Positions 60,860-64,000 of a stretch of 64,000 bases of DNA are shown here, piece by piece (within the stretch, counting starts at the first letter, position 1; the number at the start of each line of letters is the position of its first letter). The notes beneath the pieces are model-generated. The model was not told the origin of the DNA and searched no databases. It saw nothing but the letters and a program-made list of their open reading frames with translations. The position numbers and the translations under genes were made by a program. The DNA is from Sipunculus nudus (lineage: Eukaryota > Annelida > Sipuncula > Golfingiida > Sipunculidae), in contig CM049308.1 in the NCBI GenBank assembly GCA_026874595.1, forward strand, positions 80,834,124-80,898,123, given 5' to 3'.

Positions 60860-63542
60860 GTATCTATTAGGCCTAGAATCTTTTAACATATAATTCAGGA
60901 AGGTCCTTGGCAGATGTCCTTTGAAATATGAAATTAGGTCATTGTGACCTATATTCTGTGACCAATGGGCTGAAAATGGTTTCAGCACCCAGAAACTTAG
61001 ACAAGGCACAAATTGGATCCTTTAGGCATGGAATGTCCTAACGTAACATTCAGGATGGTCCTAGGCAAATGTCCTAGGAAACCTAAAATAAGGTGACTGA
61101 AACCTATTTTTTGCGAACTGAAATATAATTATGAGCACCCAGACAGTCAAATTGGCACAAATTGTATCCATTAGGCCTAAAAACTTCTAACATAAAATTC
61201 AGGGAGGTTCCCAGGCAAAAAGCCCTAGGAAACCTGAAAGTAGGCCATTGTGACCTATATTCTATGACCTATGGGCTAAAAATTGATTTTAGCACCTGAA
61301 CAGTCAGACAGGACACAAATTAATCCATTAGGCCTAGAGTCTTTTATCATGACATCCAATTAAGCTGGTCCTAGGCAAATGTCTTTGGAAACATGAAATT
61401 AGATCATGGTGACCTAAATGCTGCAACCTATGAGAAAAAGAGGTCATATGTGCACAATGGATGTCAGATGGGCACAAATTTTATGCTTTTGGCCTAGAAT
61501 CTTCATAAGCAATATCTTGGGAGGTTAAAGGCAAATCTCTTTGGAAACCAGAAATTATGTCATGTAGCACAGACTATATTCTATTTTGGCGCCATTAGCC
61601 AAAAAAATATGAATTTGAGCATCCAGACAGTCAAGGTGCAAACTGTATCTATTTTCTTTTGATCCTTATATTGAAAGGTCTACGGAGGCCTTTGACAAGT
61701 CTTCTTTGAATCCTGAAATAAGGTAACTTTAATTAATTCTGATAATACATGTCAGGTAGGGCAAAAATTATATCCTTAAGCCCGAAAATCTTCCATCACA
61801 ACATCCAGGGAGATATTGGGAAATCCCACTGGAAATCTGCACATGATAGGCCAAATATATGATTTGAATACCTTTAACTTTAGATGGGTACAAATTGTAT
61901 GCATTAGGCCTAGGTCCTGGGCAAATCTCCTTTGAAATTTAAAATTATTTCAATTGGATTTTGCTTATTTCTTGGCTAACTGCATTTTCTTAGATTTTAT
62001 AGGGAAAAAGCTAAAAAACATTAAAAAATGTGCTTCTCAGAAACCATGGTGGCAAATTGTCCATTCATCTGTTCCAATAATCCTCCCTGGTTAAAAAGAA
62101 CATATCTGATATATCCTGACTGATACATCCTCGTTGTATCCGCCAAAACAGAGTTTTGCAGATACTATGTTTTCAGTCATACACTAAAAAAGGTGGCGCC
62201 ACCTGCAACCATTTATGCAATGCGTCCATCTGCCTAGGGATAAAATCACTCATATCTCGGCAGTTGTTGGACTTATACACCTGAAATTTTGCAGGTTTAT
62301 ACAACTAGACAGCCATCTTGATTTTATGACAGATGGCGCCACCTTCATTCTCGTTTACGCTGCAGACATCCAAGCTCATATCTTGGGAACCATTTGACCG
62401 TTTGGGCCAAAAATTGTTTGCATGTGTAAAGATCCCACATGGCTCTTTATCATACACAACACTAGTGGCGCCACCTGCAACCATTTTTGCACAGCTTCCA
62501 TCTGATTTTCTGCCGTGGGATAAAATCACTCATATCTTGGCTGTGGTTTGACTTATCCACCTGAAATTTGCAGATTCATACAACCTGGACAGATTTCTTG
62601 ATTTTATGACAGGTGGCACCACCTACATTCATGTTTACACTGCAGACATCCAAACTCATATCTTGGGAACCGTTTGACCTATTTGGCAAAAAGTTTGCAT
62701 GTGTATAGATCTCACATAGCTCTTTATCATACACAAACTGGTGGCACCACCTGCAACCATTTATGCAATGTGTCCATCCGTTCATCTGCCGTGGGATAAA
62801 ATCACTCATATCTCGACAGTGGTTTGACATATCTGCCTAAAATTTCGCATGTTTATACATCTTGGATAGCTTTCTAGATTATGTGACAGGTGGTTCCACC
62901 TACTTTTATGTTTAGGCTGCAAACATTCAGGCTTATATCTCAGGACTCGTTTGACATATCCCCCTGAAATTTTGCATATGTATAGATCACATTTAGCTCT
63001 TAATCATATACAAAATTGGTGGCGCCATCTGCCACAATTTTTGCACAGCGTCCTTCTGTTTGTCTGCTGTGGGATAAAATCACTCATATACAAGTAGTGG
63101 TTTGACTTATCTGACTTATCTGGATTTTGTGGTAGGTGGTGCAACCTACATACACATTTTGGCTGTAGACATCCATGCTAATATGCAACACGTACACCTC
63201 ACTCTATTTCCCCTTGCCACTCAATCCATGCCTCACTTCACCCGTCCCACTCTGATTGCATCGGATACATGTAGTCGCTTGAAACTTGCAGGTCCAAAAT
63301 ATTCGTTTTGCTTAAATCATAATACTGAGGTAGATATGCACAACATAAGAGGATCAGTATTAAACTTTAAAAATAATCCTCCATTCATACTCCCAAACTT
63401 TGCACAGGTTCACATTAGGCCTGTAGGCCTTGTTCAACAAAGTAACATTAGCCATAGGCTATATTCACAGACAATGTATAATATTAATAAAGAATGAGCA
63501 CCAAGTCAAATTAAACTGAGTGTCATGGCCCATGGGCCCCAT
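60860..63542 (+). mobile_element. Helentron-like element B5, 5' truncated, with C3 nested inside
   Basis: About four diverged B monomers (GGCCTAGAATCTT at 60871 and later, CAGGAAGGTCCTTGG) run to about 61955. The B tail reappears after C3: ACTGAGTGTC then the palindrome GGCCCATGGGCC (63527-63538) and a T-run. No AGCTCAGCTGA head was found. Confidence 0.65.
61955..63432 (+). mobile_element. Helentron-like element C3, 5' truncated
   Basis: Begins inside C sequence (CTGCATTTTCTTAGATTTTA matches 14981-15000 of C1), has four to five monomers with GGTGGCGCCACC (62192-62203 and variants), and ends with CACAGGTTCAC (63403-63413), hairpin AGGCCTGTAGGCCT (63417-63430) and CTTG (63429-63432). No protein. 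Confidence 0.72.
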
Positions 63543-64000
63543 TTTTTTGTGTGTAAACTTCCAGCATATGTTACATCATGTGAAAAATGCCCTTATCTTC
63601 ATACACGGAGATTTGTGCCGTGTGTTTCTGACTTAGGAATGATATGTATAGATATATATACAAAAGTTTTTTAGGTTGACGCATCTTGAATCAGTCTGAT
63701 AAAAAACGGGGAATTGTCACTAATTTTACTCTTTTTCCACTCTTTATGTCAAAGAAATCTACTCTTTTAATCTGGAGCACTTACTCTTTTTACAGTTATT
63801 TCCCTTTGGCAGAGAGAGAACTGGTGTCACATTTTTATGAATTTAATGCCAGAAATAGTTAATTTGCTTCATGTTTGGATTGAGGAGAAAAACAACTGGC
63901 TGGGGCAGCAGGAAGTCTGTTTGTGCAGGCAAGCATGATTCAGCCGGACACCCTTTAGCACTGACAAAATTGACAATCCCAACTTTGTTTGCTTATAAAG
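63543..64000 (+). other. Right end of window
   Basis: Contains the doubtful exon 28. Otherwise AT-rich sequence with no element ends; no further phase-1 exon candidate with good borders was seen. Confidence 0.4.
63565..63674 (+). CDS. Doubtful exon 28, possibly terminal
   Basis: The acceptor tgtaaacttccag is followed by an open phase-1 frame that fits exon 27 and reads AYVTSCEKCPYLHTRRFVPC up to a TAG at 63672-63674. A weak internal donor T|GTATAG at 63646 would instead make it internal. It lies right after the tail of element B5 and has no family support, so it may be chance. Confidence 0.25.

Overview
The window is AT-rich, intron-rich animal DNA. It is best explained as part of a bivalve-mollusc genome: the short split exons have consensus GT..AG borders, and the introns are packed with a type of repeat typical of bivalves (a head, then GTCC/GTCT tetranucleotides, then long tandem monomers, then a hairpin tail). 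The class is an inference; no species can be named.

One protein-coding gene runs on the + strand across almost the whole window. I could assemble 27 exons (2651-60683, plus one optional 15-nt micro-exon and one doubtful later exon). Every consecutive junction is phase-compatible, giving about 1,476 residues of one protein whose beginning and probably end lie outside. Its N-terminal third matches the large lipid transfer protein (LLTP) superfamily (vitellogenin, apolipophorin/apoB, MTP): a lipovitellin-like N-sheet portion in exons 1-8, an alpha-helical HEAT-like domain in exons 9-13, and the start of a DUF1943-like sheet in exon 14. After that it departs from the family members I know: a helix-rich middle (exons 16-20), a Cys cluster (exon 21), a long N-glycosylation-rich exon (22) and a Cys-rich tail built from symmetric phase-1 exons (24, 25). 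Three dibasic/tetrabasic furin-like sites (RRKR, RQKR, PRKR) suggest a secreted precursor cut into several chains.

Layout: 1-2650 no coding evidence, old dispersed repeats; 2651-14724 exons 1-14 (N-sheet and helical domain) with mostly short introns after a 4.8-kb first intron; 14725-25852 exons 15-17 separated by introns with repeat elements C1, B1, A1 and a 26-bp minisatellite; 25918-40346 a 14.4-kb intron that is almost all repeats (B2 with nested A2, then A3); 40347-50125 exons 19-25; 50126-57995 a 7.9-kb intron with B3, which is itself split by a 3.45-kb TTAA-type DNA transposon and carries a SINE; 57996-60683 exons 26-27 around B4; 60684-64000 B5 with nested C3.

The most interesting signal outside the gene is this set of non-autonomous elements. 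At least four families (here A, B, C, D) have the diagnostic layout of Helitron2/Helentron derivatives (HINEs): a 10-11-bp 5' terminal word that recurs inverted just before a 3' hairpin, a CTAG or CTTG end, T-runs on the flanks, a tetranucleotide microsatellite after the head, and internal tandem monomers (about 180, 270 or 330 bp). All recognisable copies point the same way as the gene. The palindrome GGTGGCGCCACC recurs inside the monomers of families that otherwise differ. No autonomous Rep-helicase ORF, no CRISPR array and no rRNA gene was seen.
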